DNA of 64,000 nt from Mycobacterium decipiens (lineage in GTDB: Bacteria; Actinomycetota; Actinomycetes; Mycobacteriales; Mycobacteriaceae). Every line of letters starts with the position of its first letter. Position 1 is the first letter of the stretch. The stretch spans positions 992,001 through 1,056,000 of the forward strand of contig NZ_OY970459.1 in assembly GCF_963853665.1 (NCBI RefSeq), read 5' to 3'. The position numbers were made by a program, and so were the translations under genes. The notes under the pieces were generated by a model. It had not been told where the DNA came from. It made no database searches and saw only the letters and a list, made by a program, of their open reading frames with translations. This document shows positions 9,159 through 19,105 of the stretch, in pieces.

Positions 9159-9222
9159 CGGCGAGCAGACGCAGAATCGCACGCCGCGGCTCGAATGCGT
9201 GCGATTCTGCGTCTGCTCGCCG
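9159..9222. terminator. Perfect 26-bp-arm palindrome, probable bidirectional terminator
   Basis: Arms 9159-9184 and 9197-9222 are exact reverse complements around a 12-base loop, and begin with CGGCGAGCAGACGCAGAATC. The element sits exactly between the stops of convergent genes rplO and the oxidoreductase. It would give a very stable hairpin in either transcript. The core resembles a dispersed intergenic palindrome known in mycobacterial genomes (recalled, not searched). Confidence 0.75.
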
Positions 9223-9235
9223 CAACTTTGCGCAG

Positions 9236-10162
9236 TCAGCGCAGCCGCGGAATCACTTCGGCGGCGAGGCGCTCCATTTGTTCGCGGTTCTGCGCGACAT
9301 CGGCGCCGACGGGGTTGAGCAGCAGCATCTGGGCACCGGCGTCGATCACCTCGGCGAGCCCTCGCGCTACGTCGTCAGGTGTGCCCGACACCGGAACCGA
9401 GTCGATGCCGGGCATTTTTCCGTAGATGCGCCCCAGCCCGGCCAGCACCCGTTCGCGGGCCCTGCCGGCGTCGTCGTCGATCATCAGATAGACCCGTTTG
9501 CCCACGGTGAAGTGCGCGGGATCCTTGTGCTGTTCCGCGAGTTCACGACGCACAATGGTGACGGCTTCGGCGAAGGTGGCCGTCGGCGAGGAGCCCGCGC
9601 CGAGGAACGCGTCACCATGGCGCACCGCCCTGGCCAGGGCCTTGGGCGCCAGGCCGCCGAACCAGATCGGCGGGTGTGGTCGCTGCACCGGTTTGGGCTG
9701 GATGGGAACGTCGTCGACGTCACGGAACCGGCCGTGGAACGTGACCCTGGGTTCGTCGGACCAGGCCGCCTTCATCAACTCCAGCCCTTCGCTGAAATAC
9801 CGGAGGTAGCTGGCCTTTTCCACGCCGAAGGCGGCGAACCTGCGGGAGCCGCCGCCGGGTGCGACACCCAGGTCGAGCCGGCCATGGCTGAGCCGATCGA
9901 CGGTGGTCGCGGCCGAGGCCAGCTGCAGCGGATCATGCAACGAAGTCACCAGGACTGCGACCCCCAGGCGTAGCCGCTCGGTGCAGGCCGCGGAATACGC
10001 CAGCAGCTGAAGCGGTGCCAGCAGCGGTGCCTCGCCGATGACCTGCTCGAGCACCCAGCCGCCCTCGAACCCGAGCTGCTCGGCGCGCACCAGATACGAA
10101 CGCAGTCCGGCGGCGTCGAATCCGTCGGAGTCGAGCTGGGGGATAGCGATGGAGAACCTCAC
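9236..10162 (-). CDS. LLM-class flavin-dependent oxidoreductase
   Basis: Luciferase-like monooxygenase or F420-dependent oxidoreductase, 308 residues from GTG 10162 (VRFSIAIPQ, the usual family start). An ATG at 10195 is possible but leaves only 15 bases to divergent sppA. TIM-barrel signatures are GVAVLVTSLHDPLQLASAATT, SHGRLDLGVAPGG, PPIWFGGLAPKALARA and a C-terminal LNPVG. Substrate and cofactor (FMN or F420) cannot be told from sequence. It converges on rplO across the large palindrome. Confidence 0.85.
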   Translation of the reverse strand: MRFSIAIPQLDSDGFDAAGLRSYLVRAEQLGFEGGWVLEQVIGEAPLLAPLQLLAYSAACTERLRLGVAVLVTSLHDPLQLASAATTVDRLSHGRLDLGVAPGGGSRRFAAFGVEKASYLRYFSEGLELMKAAWSDEPRVTFHGRFRDVDDVPIQPKPVQRPHPPIWFGGLAPKALARAVRHGDAFLGAGSSPTATFAEAVTIVRRELAEQHKDPAHFTVGKRVYLMIDDDAGRARERVLAGLGRIYGKMPGIDSVPVSGTPDDVARGLAEVIDAGAQMLLLNPVGADVAQNREQMERLAAEVIPRLR

Positions 10163-10210
10163 CGCACCACCGTACGGCGGTCGGCTGCTCGGCATCGGTA
10201 CGCTGCCAGT

Positions 10211-12025
10211 ATGTTCGGTTTTCTGCCTGCACTGCCCGGCGTCTTGAATTTGGGGGACGACATGCGTGCCCTGATCAGCCGGGTTGATACGGCCCGCCAC
10301 CACGGTGTACCCAACGGCTGCGTGCTCGAATTCAACCTGCGGTCCATGCCGCCCGAGACGACGGGCTTCGACCCCCTGACGGTCCTCACCGGGGGCGGGC
10401 GGCAGCTGGCACTGCGCGACGCTGTCGCCGCGATTCATCGTGCCACCGAGGACCCCAGGGTCGCCGGGCTGATCGCCCGCGTGCAGCTGCCGCCCTCGCC
10501 CACCGGGGCGGTTCAGGAGCTGCGTGAGGCCCTGGCGGCCTTCAGTGCGGTCAAGCCGTCGCTGGCGTGGGCCGAAACCTATCCGGGCACCCTGTCCTAC
10601 TATCTGGCGTCGGCGTTCGCTGAGGTCTGGATGCAACCCTCGGGCAGTGTGGGGCTGGTCGGCTTCGCCAGCAACGCCACGTTCCTACGCGATGCGCTGG
10701 ACAAGGCCGGCATCGAAGCCCAGTTCGTCGCCCGGGGCGAATACAAGTCGGCGGCAAACCTTTTCACGGAGGGCGGCTTCACCGAGGCCCACCGCGAAGC
10801 GGTCACCCGGATGCTGGAAAGCCTGCAGGACCAGGTGTGGCAGGCGGTCGCCAAATCACGCAACATCGACGTCGGCGCGCTCGATGAGCTGGCTGACCGA
10901 GCACCGCTGTTGCGCGATGACGCGGTAACCTCCGGTCTGATCGACCGGATCGGCTTCCGCGACGAAGCCTATGCTCGCATAGCAGAATTGGTTGGTGTGG
11001 AAGAGAGTTCACCGGAATCCGGTGACTCCGACGCAACCGCAGACGAAAAGCCGCCGCGAATGAATCTGGCGCGCTACGCCGGTTCCGCCCGGCCTTGGCC
11101 CTCGCCCCCCGTCCCGTCGATTCCCGGTCGCCGGCCCAAGCCGACGATCGCGGTGATCACCCTGGAAGGCCCGATTATCAGCGGGCGTGGTGGGCCCCAG
11201 TTTCTGCCGCTCGGTCCGTCGAGCGCCGGCGGTGACACGATAGCGGCGGCACTGCGGGAGGTGGCCACCGACGATTCGGTGTCGGCGATCGTGCTGCGGG
11301 TCGATAGTCCGGGGGGCTCGGTCACCGCATCGGAGACCATCTGGCGTGAGGTGAAACGGGCTCGCGACCGTGGCAAGCCGGTGGTGGCGTCGATGGGTGC
11401 GATCGCCGCCTCCGGTGGCTACTACGTCTCGATGGGCGCCGACGCGATCGTGGCCAACCCGGGCACCATCACCGGTTCGATCGGTGTGGTCACCGGAAAG
11501 CTGGTGGTTCGGGACCTGAAGGACCGGTTGGGCGTCGGGTCGGATACGGTGCGCACCAACGCCAATGCCGATGCCTGGTCGATAGATGCACCGTTTACGC
11601 CGGCCCAGCAGGCCCACCGGGAGGCGGAGGCGGACTTGTTTTACAGCGACTTTGTGGAACGTGTCGCCCAGGGCCGCAACATGACCAGCGACGCCGTGGA
11701 TGTCGTTGCGCGAGGTCGGGTCTGGACCGGCGCCGATGCTCTTGAGCGTGGCCTGGTCGACGAACTCGGCGGCCTTCGAACCGCGGTGCGTCGGGCGAAG
11801 GTGCTGGCCGGACTCGACGAGGACGCTGAGGTTCGCATCGTCAGCTACCCGGGCTCGTCGCTGTGGGATATCGTGCGGCCGCGTACGTCGTCACGACCGG
11901 CGGCGGCCTCGCTGCCGGATGCGGTGGGTGCGCTGCTTGCCCGCTCGGTCGTCGGGATCCTCGAGCAGGTGGAACAGACGCTGAGCGGTGCCAGCGTGTT
12001 GTGGCTGGGGGAGTCGCGCCTCTAG
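10211..12025 (+). CDS. sppA: Protease IV (signal peptide peptidase), S49 family
   Basis: Degrades cleaved signal peptides at the membrane. It is 604 residues, the double-length type with tandem S49 domains. The catalytic Lys is in the N-terminal half ([11 protein letters not shown]179) and the nucleophile Ser in the C-terminal half ([17 protein letters not shown]401), followed by [10 protein letters not shown]. This matches E. coli SppA K209/S409 logic. Domain 1 spans about 60-260; domain 2 about 310-520. No strong N-terminal hydrophobic segment is evident, as in Rv0724. Its stop shares the palindrome CTAG (12022-12025) with the stop of the convergent methyltransferase. Confidence 0.94.
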   Translation: MFGFLPALPGVLNLGDDMRALISRVDTARHHGVPNGCVLEFNLRSMPPETTGFDPLTVLTGGGRQLALRDAVAAIHRATEDPRVAGLIARVQLPPSPTGAVQELREALAAFSAVKPSLAWAETYPGTLSYYLASAFAEVWMQPSGSVGLVGFASNATFLRDALDKAGIEAQFVARGEYKSAANLFTEGGFTEAHREAVTRMLESLQDQVWQAVAKSRNIDVGALDELADRAPLLRDDAVTSGLIDRIGFRDEAYARIAELVGVEESSPESGDSDATADEKPPRMNLARYAGSARPWPSPPVPSIPGRRPKPTIAVITLEGPIISGRGGPQFLPLGPSSAGGDTIAAALREVATDDSVSAIVLRVDSPGGSVTASETIWREVKRARDRGKPVVASMGAIAASGGYYVSMGADAIVANPGTITGSIGVVTGKLVVRDLKDRLGVGSDTVRTNANADAWSIDAPFTPAQQAHREAEADLFYSDFVERVAQGRNMTSDAVDVVARGRVWTGADALERGLVDELGGLRTAVRRAKVLAGLDEDAEVRIVSYPGSSLWDIVRPRTSSRPAAASLPDAVGALLARSVVGILEQVEQTLSGASVLWLGESRL

Positions 12026-12930
12026 CCGTTCAAGCCACCGCTGATGAAGATGATTTCGCCAAGCGGGTCGTCATCTTGTGGGGCGGGAACAGTCAAACCA
12101 TTGCGCCTGAACAGTTCGGTTCGCGCTACGCCCTCGACATTCCAGCCGGTAGCGCACAGGTAGTCGACGACGTGGTTGCGCTCGCCGGAATACACCAGCG
12201 ACGCCATGTCGATGTCCACGCCGTGTTGCCGAAACGAACCAGCCATTTCCCGTGCCCGGTCTGCATCGAAATCCACAATGCCCCGCACAAATTCGGTTGC
12301 GATCGTGCTTCCCGGAACACTGAGCTCGGTGATGTTGTCGAATAACCGGTCCTGGGCATCCGGCGCTAGGTAGATCAGCAGGCCTTCGGCCAGCCACGCT
12401 GTTGGTGCCGTCGAGTCCAGGCCGGCCGCTTGCAGTGCCGCCGGCCAGTCAGCGCGTAGGTCGATGGGGACGGTTCGCCGAGTAGCGGTGGGTTCGGAGC
12501 CTGCCAAAGTGGTTGTCTTGAAATCGATTACCTGTGGTTGGTCGATCTCATAGATTACGGTGCCGGCCGGCCATGGCAACCGGTAGGCGCGCGCGTCCAA
12601 CCCGGACGCGAGGATCACCACTTGTCGCACTCCGCCGTCGGTGGCGCTGCTGAAGTAGTCGTCGAAGTACTTGGTGCGCACCGCTATCCCGTCGATCATC
12701 GCCTGTGCCCGCTCCGGCGAGAAGTTGCCCATCGTTACCGCATCGAGCTCACCATCGATCATTTTGGTGAAGAAATCCAGCCCGACCGCGCGCACCAGCG
12801 GCTCGGCGAACGGGTCGTTGATCAAACCTCGTGGATCCTTGGTCGCCATCGCGCGTCCGGCAGCGACCAGGGTCGCGGTGGCGCCGACGCTGGAGGCCAG
12901 GTCCCAGTTGTCGTCGTGGGTACGTGGCAT
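12022..12930 (-). CDS. UPF0677 SAM-dependent methyltransferase (Rv0725c type)
   Basis: 302-residue member of the mycobacterial leucine carboxyl/O-methyltransferase-like family expanded in this genus. Ordered motifs are [19 protein letters not shown] (N-terminus), [20 protein letters not shown] (SAM motif I), [13 protein letters not shown] and [20 protein letters not shown]. The start is ATG 12930. A second, unrelated methyltransferase lies eight bases upstream on the same strand, so the two are probably cotranscribed. The substrate is unknown. Confidence 0.9.
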   Translation of the reverse strand: MPRTHDDNWDLASSVGATATLVAAGRAMATKDPRGLINDPFAEPLVRAVGLDFFTKMIDGELDAVTMGNFSPERAQAMIDGIAVRTKYFDDYFSSATDGGVRQVVILASGLDARAYRLPWPAGTVIYEIDQPQVIDFKTTTLAGSEPTATRRTVPIDLRADWPAALQAAGLDSTAPTAWLAEGLLIYLAPDAQDRLFDNITELSVPGSTIATEFVRGIVDFDADRAREMAGSFRQHGVDIDMASLVYSGERNHVVDYLCATGWNVEGVARTELFRRNGLTVPAPQDDDPLGEIIFISGGLNG

Positions 12931-12937
12931 GTCGGTC

Positions 12938-13618
12938 CTATCTCAGTGTCGGGCGGGTAGCGCGAAGGTAGCTGAGCCGTCCCAAAACACGATGCCGCTG
13001 GCTGGCAACCTCGGAGCAATCGAACCCAGCCGTCGTCAGTAGCTGTGAAATCGATTCGCCGAGATTGCTGGCGCCGTGGTGGCGGTGCATGATGAGCCGG
13101 GCGGCCAGGCCATCGTCGGCGGTCGTGCCGTCGCTCAAATCGACCAGGTGTAACCTGCCGCCGGGACGCAAGACACGGAATACCTCGGCTGCCGCAGCGG
13201 CTTTCGTGTCGTCCTCCAAATGGTGCAGCATCATCGATGAGAGTACTCGGTCGAATTCGCAGTCAGCGTAGGGCAGCTGTTGAGCGTAGCCACGGTCGAA
13301 GCGAATCCCGGCCAACGTGCCTGACTTCCGCTGTGCCCGGCGCAGTGCCAGTGGGTCGGGGTCGGATCCGATCACTTGTATTGCGGGATAAGCGCGTTTC
13401 ACGCGGGCGGTGAGGTTGCCGGTACCGCAACCAATTTCCAGAACTCGGTGGTCTTCTGCGAGTTCGGCCTGCGCGATCAGCGTCGTATAGACCCTATTGA
13501 AGCCAAGCAGGCGGGCCAGCAGGTCGTAGGCCGGGAGCAACGCATCATGGCCTGCGGCTGGGAGGTAATCATGCCGGCTTCGGATCCGGTGGATGGCACG
13601 ATGTAGATGCTGAGCCAC
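12938..13618 (-). CDS. Class I SAM-dependent methyltransferase (type 11)
   Basis: 226 residues, starting at GTG 13618. Rossmann motif I is [17 protein letters not shown], motif II ends in [12 protein letters not shown], and the post-motif is [13 protein letters not shown] followed by [14 protein letters not shown]. It resembles UbiE/COQ5-like enzymes but lacks features that fix a substrate. It lies eight bases before the UPF0677 gene and is an addition compared with the recalled M. tuberculosis Rv0725c-Rv0726c order. Confidence 0.83.
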   Translation of the reverse strand: MAQHLHRAIHRIRSRHDYLPAAGHDALLPAYDLLARLLGFNRVYTTLIAQAELAEDHRVLEIGCGTGNLTARVKRAYPAIQVIGSDPDPLALRRAQRKSGTLAGIRFDRGYAQQLPYADCEFDRVLSSMMLHHLEDDTKAAAAAEVFRVLRPGGRLHLVDLSDGTTADDGLAARLIMHRHHGASNLGESISQLLTTAGFDCSEVASQRHRVLGRLSYLRATRPTLR

Positions 13619-13655
13619 AAGGCCATGCTAGCCGCGTTCTGGAGCCCGAATGGCC

Positions 13656-14609
13656 CTACTTGTCTTTCCGATGCAACGTGCCGCTGACATAGAAGAAGTC
13701 AGGCAGCGGTACTTCTTCGTCCTCGTAGGGTTGAAATCCGTTGGCTGTCAGCAGGTCCTGGGATTTGATCTCGGTCAGCAGCCAACCACGGTCAGATAGG
13801 TAAGAGGAGGCCTCGTTGCGCTCGCCGAAGTACACCAGTTCATTCATGTCGAGATCGAGACCGTATATGCGCCAACGATCGGCGAGGATCTTCATGCGTT
13901 CGCGCATCCGTCCCTCATGATGCGGCTCGAAGTTGCGCATGCTCTCGGTGGCAATCCTGCTGTCCGGCGCGCTGAGCGCGCTGACCGTGTCCAGCAGGCG
14001 GTCCTGGGCCTCCGGCGGGAGGTAGCGGAGCAACCCTTCGGCGCTCCACGCGGTGGGTTGGGTCGGGTCGAAGCCCGCCGCGCGCAACGCGGTGGGCCAA
14101 TCCTCGCGCAGATCGGTGGCGACCACCCGCCGGTCGGCGGTGGGCACGGCGTCCAGTTCAGCGAGTGTGCGAGTTTTGAATTCCACAACTTGCGGTTGGT
14201 CAATCTCATACACCACGGTCTGAGCGCGCCATGGCAGCCGGTATGCGCGGGAATCCAAACCCGAGGCGAGGATCACCACCTGTCTGATGCCCGCGCGCGT
14301 CGCATCCATGAAGAACTCGTCGAAGAACTTGGTACGGACGGCATGGTAATCGGCCATCCGGGCCATTGACGCATTCGGACGTTCCGGGTCGTCGATGTCT
14401 GAGGCGCTCAATTCCCCGCTTGCCAGCCGGGTCAGCACGTCCACCCCTACCGCTCGGACCAGCGGCTCAGCGAACTGATCATTGATCAGCGGGTCATCCG
14501 CGCGGGTTGCCATCGCGCGGGCTGCGGCAACCATCGTGGCGGTCGCCCCGACGCTGGATGCGAGATCCCAGGTGTCCCCCTCACACCTGATCGAATAGGT
14601 GGATGTCAT
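13656..14609 (-). CDS. UPF0677 SAM-dependent methyltransferase (Rv0726c position)
   Basis: 317 residues from ATG 14609, chosen because AGAGAGG precedes it at good spacing and homologues start at this level. An ATG at 14630 has no such site. Motifs are [50 protein letters not shown] and [18 protein letters not shown]. Same family as three other genes in this window. Presumed small-molecule or lipid O-methyltransferase; substrate unknown. Confidence 0.88.
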   Translation of the reverse strand: MTSTYSIRCEGDTWDLASSVGATATMVAAARAMATRADDPLINDQFAEPLVRAVGVDVLTRLASGELSASDIDDPERPNASMARMADYHAVRTKFFDEFFMDATRAGIRQVVILASGLDSRAYRLPWRAQTVVYEIDQPQVVEFKTRTLAELDAVPTADRRVVATDLREDWPTALRAAGFDPTQPTAWSAEGLLRYLPPEAQDRLLDTVSALSAPDSRIATESMRNFEPHHEGRMRERMKILADRWRIYGLDLDMNELVYFGERNEASSYLSDRGWLLTEIKSQDLLTANGFQPYEDEEVPLPDFFYVSGTLHRKDK

Positions 14610-14784
14610 GTATTGCCTCTCTGTAAACACCGAGATAATTCCTTAGTAAAATTAACAACCGTCCACGAATTCCGCGACTTGAAAGGCTTGCGGATAAGCG
14701 GCGGCGCCCGGGTTCCATACGACATGGCCTGAGCAATGACCGAATGAATCGCCGCATGTCGCGTCGCACAATTCGCAGTCGGCG

Positions 14785-15867
14785 CTACGGTGCCGGCGCG
14801 ATGGTGCCGTCGAAACGGTGTGCGGGCATCTCGTAGCCGAAGTAGCGGGGACCGACCAGCGCGAGTCCCGCTGCGCTGTGCCAGCGCGGGTCAGCCGGCG
14901 CGGCGATGACGCGCACCCGAAGGCCATAGCGCAGGGCCTCGGTCGTGATCGGCTCGCCCGAGTCGTGCTCGAGCACGATGATGAGATCGGGCGTCGTTGC
15001 GAGCGTGCTGCCGGCCAACTCGGCGATCAGGTGTTCGTTCTGAAACTGCAGCGTGAGGATGCCCGTGCCACCCTCGATACGAGCAAAGCCGCGGGCAAAC
15101 CCCTTGGTCGTGGCGCGCTGCACGTCAACAACCTTGCCCGCGAAAAGCGTTCGCCCGCCGAGCTGTTCGACGACGCGCTGAACCGGATCGTTCTTGGCGT
15201 CGCGTGCGCCACGGATACCAGCGCCGATCTCCACGCATCGCCGAAGGGATCCCGGCACCAGGCTGTCGCGCGCCTGCACACCCGACATTGAGAACCCGGC
15301 GAACGGTACCACCGACCCCATCTCGACGCATGCCACACGGGCGATGCGCTCGGTCCACATATTGTCGACGGTCTGCAGCACAACGACGTTGCCCTTCTCG
15401 TCGGCTAATGCGAGCGGTGATGCGGCGATTCCGTAGAGGGTCGGCAGGACCATCTGCAGCTCTGGGAACGCGCGGCCCATCCCGTCGGCGTCCAGCAACG
15501 GCAGCCCGAGCACCGCGGCCGCTGCCACCGGTATGGTGGAGTTCACTCCGCCGGCCTCCAAACACGCAACGTGGCTGACGCGCCTACCGAGGTAGGCGCC
15601 CAACGTTTCGATCGGGCCGACAACCGCGTTGAGGTTCGGCGGCTTCTCGATCAGGACCGTGGGCGCGCCCATCAAAGCAACCGTGATCACCAATGCGTCG
15701 TCGGGTAATTCGTCGACGGTCACGGCGTTGACCGGGCCATATCGGGCGAGCGCCTGGCTGGCGATCAGGCCGCCGATATACGGGTCGCCGCCGCCTCCAG
15801 TACCCAGTACGGCCGCGCCACGCGCAAGGTCAGCGATGGTCGCATCGGTAACCTGCCAGCCCATCAT
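14785..15867 (-). CDS. DUF917 family protein
   Basis: 360 residues of the DUF917 family, which is typically encoded next to hydantoinase/oxoprolinase-like proteins. The family N-terminus is visible: IADLARGAAVLGTGGGGDPYIG, then ACLEAGGVNS and LPLLDADGMGRAFPELQM. Its start overlaps the stop of the upstream hydantoinase-like gene by four bases, so the two are coupled. The biochemical role of DUF917 is unknown; it may be the second subunit of a two-component ATPase. It is the last gene of the serA2-fucA-hydantoinase-DUF917 run. Confidence 0.85.
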   Translation of the reverse strand: MMGWQVTDATIADLARGAAVLGTGGGGDPYIGGLIASQALARYGPVNAVTVDELPDDALVITVALMGAPTVLIEKPPNLNAVVGPIETLGAYLGRRVSHVACLEAGGVNSTIPVAAAAVLGLPLLDADGMGRAFPELQMVLPTLYGIAASPLALADEKGNVVVLQTVDNMWTERIARVACVEMGSVVPFAGFSMSGVQARDSLVPGSLRRCVEIGAGIRGARDAKNDPVQRVVEQLGGRTLFAGKVVDVQRATTKGFARGFARIEGGTGILTLQFQNEHLIAELAGSTLATTPDLIIVLEHDSGEPITTEALRYGLRVRVIAAPADPRWHSAAGLALVGPRYFGYEMPAHRFDGTIAPAP

Positions 15868-17411
15868 GTCCCCAGCTCAAGATCGCCAACCGCCTTGACG
15901 CTCACGCGCGTTGCGTTGCCGGGCAGGTAGGGAATCGGCACCTCGTCGAAGTCGACGATTGCGACGGTGTCCGCTCTTGCGCCGGCGGCGACGGCTTTGG
16001 CGATTACCTGCTGTTTCAGCGCCGCGATCGTCGCCGCACGTGCATCGGCTTCGAAATCGATGATCGTGTCGAGCTGTCCGCTGATCTGTGCGATAGACGC
16101 CCCGATTGCGTTGGCGACGGCATAGTTTTGCGGCCGGTGGACGGCGCCGAAGATCGGCAACTCGTCGGGCAGCAGGATCGATCCGCCGCCGACGGCGACG
16201 ACAGGAATCGGCTCTGCCGAGGTGCGCATCCGGTCGACAGCCTCCGCTATGCGCTCGGCGACACGGTCCAACACGCGCTGTACCAGGTCAGCGTCGACAT
16301 GAGCGACCTTCGACGGGTCGCCCACATTTGCCCGGCCCGCGGCCACGGCAATGTCGGTGGCGGTGAGGGTGGAACCGCCGAAGACTAGTGCCTGGCTTGT
16401 GAGCCGATAGCCGACCGATTCAGGGCCAACCTCGCCGCTCTCGACGTCAACGATGCTCCCGCCACCGATGCCGATCGACAACACATCGGGCATGCGGAAA
16501 TTCGTACGGATACCGGCGACCCGCACCACACTGGCCGTTTTGCGTGGGAATCCGCCGATCAGCAGGCCAATGTCAGTCGTCGTTCCGCCCACGTCGATGA
16601 CTGCGCAGGTCGACATCCCGCTGATAGCGGCGGCGCCGCGCATGGAGTTCGTGGGCCCCGAGGCGAACGTTGCGACCGGGTAGCGGCGCACGAAGCCCTC
16701 GTTCATGAGCGTGCCGTCGTTCTGGCTGAAGAAGATCGGCGCGTCGATGCCGTGGGAGCCAACGGCGGCAGCGAGGCCGCCGACGATCTCGCCGGCCAAC
16801 TCACGCAGCGCGGCGTTGATGATGGTGGCATTCTCGCGTTCTAGCAGGCCGATCTTGCCGATCTCGTGGCTCAGTGAGATCGCGATGTGAGGACCCAGCT
16901 CGTCGGCCACCACCCGGCTCGCCTTGAGTTCGACATCGTGATTGATGGGGCTGAACACGCTCGAAATCGCGACCGAGCGGATGCGATGGCGGCGCATGTC
17001 GCGGGCGTGCGTGCGCAGTTCGTCGGGGTCGAGCGGCGAAATGGGACGCCCGTCGAACTCATAGCCGCCATGCGCTAGGTAGTGCCGGGCGTGCAGCGCC
17101 CCTACCAACTCCGTCGGCCAGTCAACGAACGGCGGCAGCGCATCGGTCGCAGGGAGGCCGATGCGCAGCGCGGCAGTAGGGGCCAGCCGCTTGGCCTGGA
17201 CGAGCGCATTGATGAAATGCGTCGTGCCGATCATGACGGCCTGGATGTCGGAGCCCGCGAACCCGTGCCGGCGCCGGAGATCCTCGATCGCGTGCGCTAT
17301 GCCGCTCGTGACGTCGGGAGTGGTGGCGTGCTTGACGCCGGCGAGCGCGGTGGCGCCGTCCATCAGCACGGCGTCAGTGTTCGTGCCGCCGACATCGATT
17401 CCGATGCGCAT
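15864..17411 (-). CDS. Hydantoinase/oxoprolinase family ATPase-like protein (HyuA N-terminal type)
   Basis: 515 residues with the actin-like ATPase phosphate motifs MRIGIDVGGTNTD (1-13) and CAVIDVGGTTTDIGLL (about 278-293). Other family motifs are GTTHFINALVQ, ENATIINAALRELA, and VAVGGGSILLPDELP. ATP-dependent ring opening of lactam substrates is the family theme, but members paired with DUF917 lack an assigned substrate. Start ATG 17411 is 21 bases after the fucA stop. The pair is absent between fucA and Rv0726c in M. tuberculosis as recalled, so this looks like an accessory module added to a sugar-catabolic operon. Confidence 0.85.
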   Translation of the reverse strand: MRIGIDVGGTNTDAVLMDGATALAGVKHATTPDVTSGIAHAIEDLRRRHGFAGSDIQAVMIGTTHFINALVQAKRLAPTAALRIGLPATDALPPFVDWPTELVGALHARHYLAHGGYEFDGRPISPLDPDELRTHARDMRRHRIRSVAISSVFSPINHDVELKASRVVADELGPHIAISLSHEIGKIGLLERENATIINAALRELAGEIVGGLAAAVGSHGIDAPIFFSQNDGTLMNEGFVRRYPVATFASGPTNSMRGAAAISGMSTCAVIDVGGTTTDIGLLIGGFPRKTASVVRVAGIRTNFRMPDVLSIGIGGGSIVDVESGEVGPESVGYRLTSQALVFGGSTLTATDIAVAAGRANVGDPSKVAHVDADLVQRVLDRVAERIAEAVDRMRTSAEPIPVVAVGGGSILLPDELPIFGAVHRPQNYAVANAIGASIAQISGQLDTIIDFEADARAATIAALKQQVIAKAVAAGARADTVAIVDFDEVPIPYLPGNATRVSVKAVGDLELGT

Positions 17412-17432
17412 AGCTGCTCTGCGCTCGATCGG

Positions 17433-18098
17433 CTAGTTCGGATTGGCGCGCAGATAGCCGTAGACGCCGGCGAAGTTGCGGTTCACGTCCTCGGGAATGG
17501 GCACCGGTCCACCGAGAGCGCCTGCACCCCAAACGATTTGGGCGGTGCGCTCAACCAGGGCGGTGACGTGCAGGACCTTGTCGGGGCGGGGTCCGACGGC
17601 CACCAGCCCGTGGTTGGCGATCAGCGCTGCGGCGCGGCCTTCCAATGCTTTGACCGCGTTGCGGCCGACATCGGGTGTGCCGGACGCGGCGTACTCGGTG
17701 CACCGAACGTCCCCGCCGCAGTAGACCGCGAACTCGTCGATGCAGGCGGGAATCGGCCGGTGCGCGATGGCGAACATGGTGGCCCACACCGGATGGCTGT
17801 GGATCACGCTGCCGATGTCATCGAAAGCCTGATAACAGGCCAGGTGCAGCTGCATTTCCGTCGACGGCGAGCGGCCGTCCTTGGCTTGCAACACCGCGCC
17901 ACCCGCGTCGACCAGCACCAGATCGTCAAGCGCCATGTCAGCGTAGTCGACCGACGACGGCGTGATGACCAGGTTGCCGTCCGAGCGCCGGGCTGAGATA
18001 TTGCCGGCGGTTCCTTCGACCAGGCCCCGGCGCAGCATGTCCTTGGCGGCCGCCAGTACCGCGGCCTCCGGGTTGTCAACGGATTTCACGGATGTCAT
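17433..18098 (-). CDS. fucA: Class II aldolase (L-fuculose-phosphate aldolase type)
   Basis: Zn-dependent aldolase or epimerase of the AraD/FucA family, 221 residues (Rv0727c type). The start is ATG 18098, whose ATGA overlaps the serA2 stop; a longer upstream frame lies within serA2. Signatures are EGTAGNISARRSDGNLVITPS (substrate/phosphate loop), SPSTEMQLH with the catalytic Glu, VIHSHPVWATMFAI with zinc His ligands, and LIANHGLVAVG with the third His. The real substrate may be another sugar phosphate, and the gene name is positional. Confidence 0.88.
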   Translation of the reverse strand: MTSVKSVDNPEAAVLAAAKDMLRRGLVEGTAGNISARRSDGNLVITPSSVDYADMALDDLVLVDAGGAVLQAKDGRSPSTEMQLHLACYQAFDDIGSVIHSHPVWATMFAIAHRPIPACIDEFAVYCGGDVRCTEYAASGTPDVGRNAVKALEGRAAALIANHGLVAVGPRPDKVLHVTALVERTAQIVWGAGALGGPVPIPEDVNRNFAGVYGYLRANPN

Positions 18099-19084
18099 GA
18101 GCCGAGCACCTCCGGGTTGACGATATGGGTGGGCCTGGTGCCGGACAGTAGCGCGTCCAGATCGTCGGCGACCATCTGCGCCTGCCGGGCCTCGGTGTTC
18201 CATGTCGCCCCGCCGATGTGCGGGGTGAGAACGACGTTGGGCATGCTCACCAGGGGGTGATCGGTGGCCAGCCATTCGCCGGCGAAGTGATCCAGGCCGG
18301 CGGCGGCCACCGGGCCGCTACGCAGCGCGTTGACGAGCGCATCCGTGTCGTGCAACTGGGCCCGGGCCGTGTTCAGGAACACCACACCGTCGCGCATGGC
18401 CGCGAACTGCTCGACACCGATCATCCCGATGGTGTCGTCGGTGACCGCTGCATGCAGAGAGACGATGTCAGCCTCGGTCAGCAGCTCGTCGAGGCGGTAG
18501 TGCGCGTCGTCGTGGTATGGGTCGTGCGCGATTACCCGCAGGCCCAGCCCGGACAACCGCCACGCCACCGCGCGACCGACCGCGCCCAGGCCCACCAGCC
18601 CGGCGGTGAGCCCGGCGATTTCGGCTGCCCGGAACCGCTGATAGGGAATGGACCCGTCGCGAAATATGTTGCCGGACCGGACATCTGCGTCGGCGGATAT
18701 CAGGTGGCGGGTGGCGGCCAGCAGCAGTGCCACCGTCATCTCGGCGACGGCGTCGGCGTTACGGGCCGGGGTGTTCAGCACGGGTATCCCGGCCGCGGTG
18801 GCGCCGGCGATGTCGACGTTGTTGGGATCCCCGCGGGTGGACGCGACCGCGCGCAAGCCCAGCTCGAACACCGGGCCGCTGACCGCGTCGGTTTCCACCA
18901 CAACGACATCGGCGGCCTCGGCGGTGATTCGGTCAGCCAACTGCTCGGCGCTGTAGATTCGCAGCGGCCGCTGATCGATCCACGGGTCGTACACCACGTC
19001 GGCCAGCTGATGGAGGTGGTCGAAGCCCGGTCCCCGCAACGGAGCCGTGACCAGGGCACGCGGTCGAGACGTCACGTTTGCCAA
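18095..19084 (-). CDS. serA2: D-3-phosphoglycerate dehydrogenase-like 2-hydroxyacid dehydrogenase
   Basis: NAD-dependent D-2-hydroxyacid dehydrogenase, 329 residues, matching Rv0728c. The Rossmann motif is GLVGLGAVGRAVAWRLSGLG (about 165-184). Catalytic residues are Arg in FLNTARAQL, Glu in the following region and His in LTPHIGGATWNTEARQAQ. It has no ACT or ASB regulatory domain, so it is unlikely to be the main serine pathway enzyme. Overlap with fucA and divergence from xylB (21-bp gap) point to oxidation of a sugar-derived hydroxyacid. Confidence 0.9.
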   Translation of the reverse strand: MANVTSRPRALVTAPLRGPGFDHLHQLADVVYDPWIDQRPLRIYSAEQLADRITAEAADVVVVETDAVSGPVFELGLRAVASTRGDPNNVDIAGATAAGIPVLNTPARNADAVAEMTVALLLAATRHLISADADVRSGNIFRDGSIPYQRFRAAEIAGLTAGLVGLGAVGRAVAWRLSGLGLRVIAHDPYHDDAHYRLDELLTEADIVSLHAAVTDDTIGMIGVEQFAAMRDGVVFLNTARAQLHDTDALVNALRSGPVAAAGLDHFAGEWLATDHPLVSMPNVVLTPHIGGATWNTEARQAQMVADDLDALLSGTRPTHIVNPEVLGS

Positions 19085-19105
19085 TGCTGGCGTACGGTTG
19101 CGCCC

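Noticed and set aside
12938..14609. Calling all three methyltransferases one operon
   Set aside because: The 37-bp gap and different family leave it open; only the 8-bp-spaced pair is treated as coupled.
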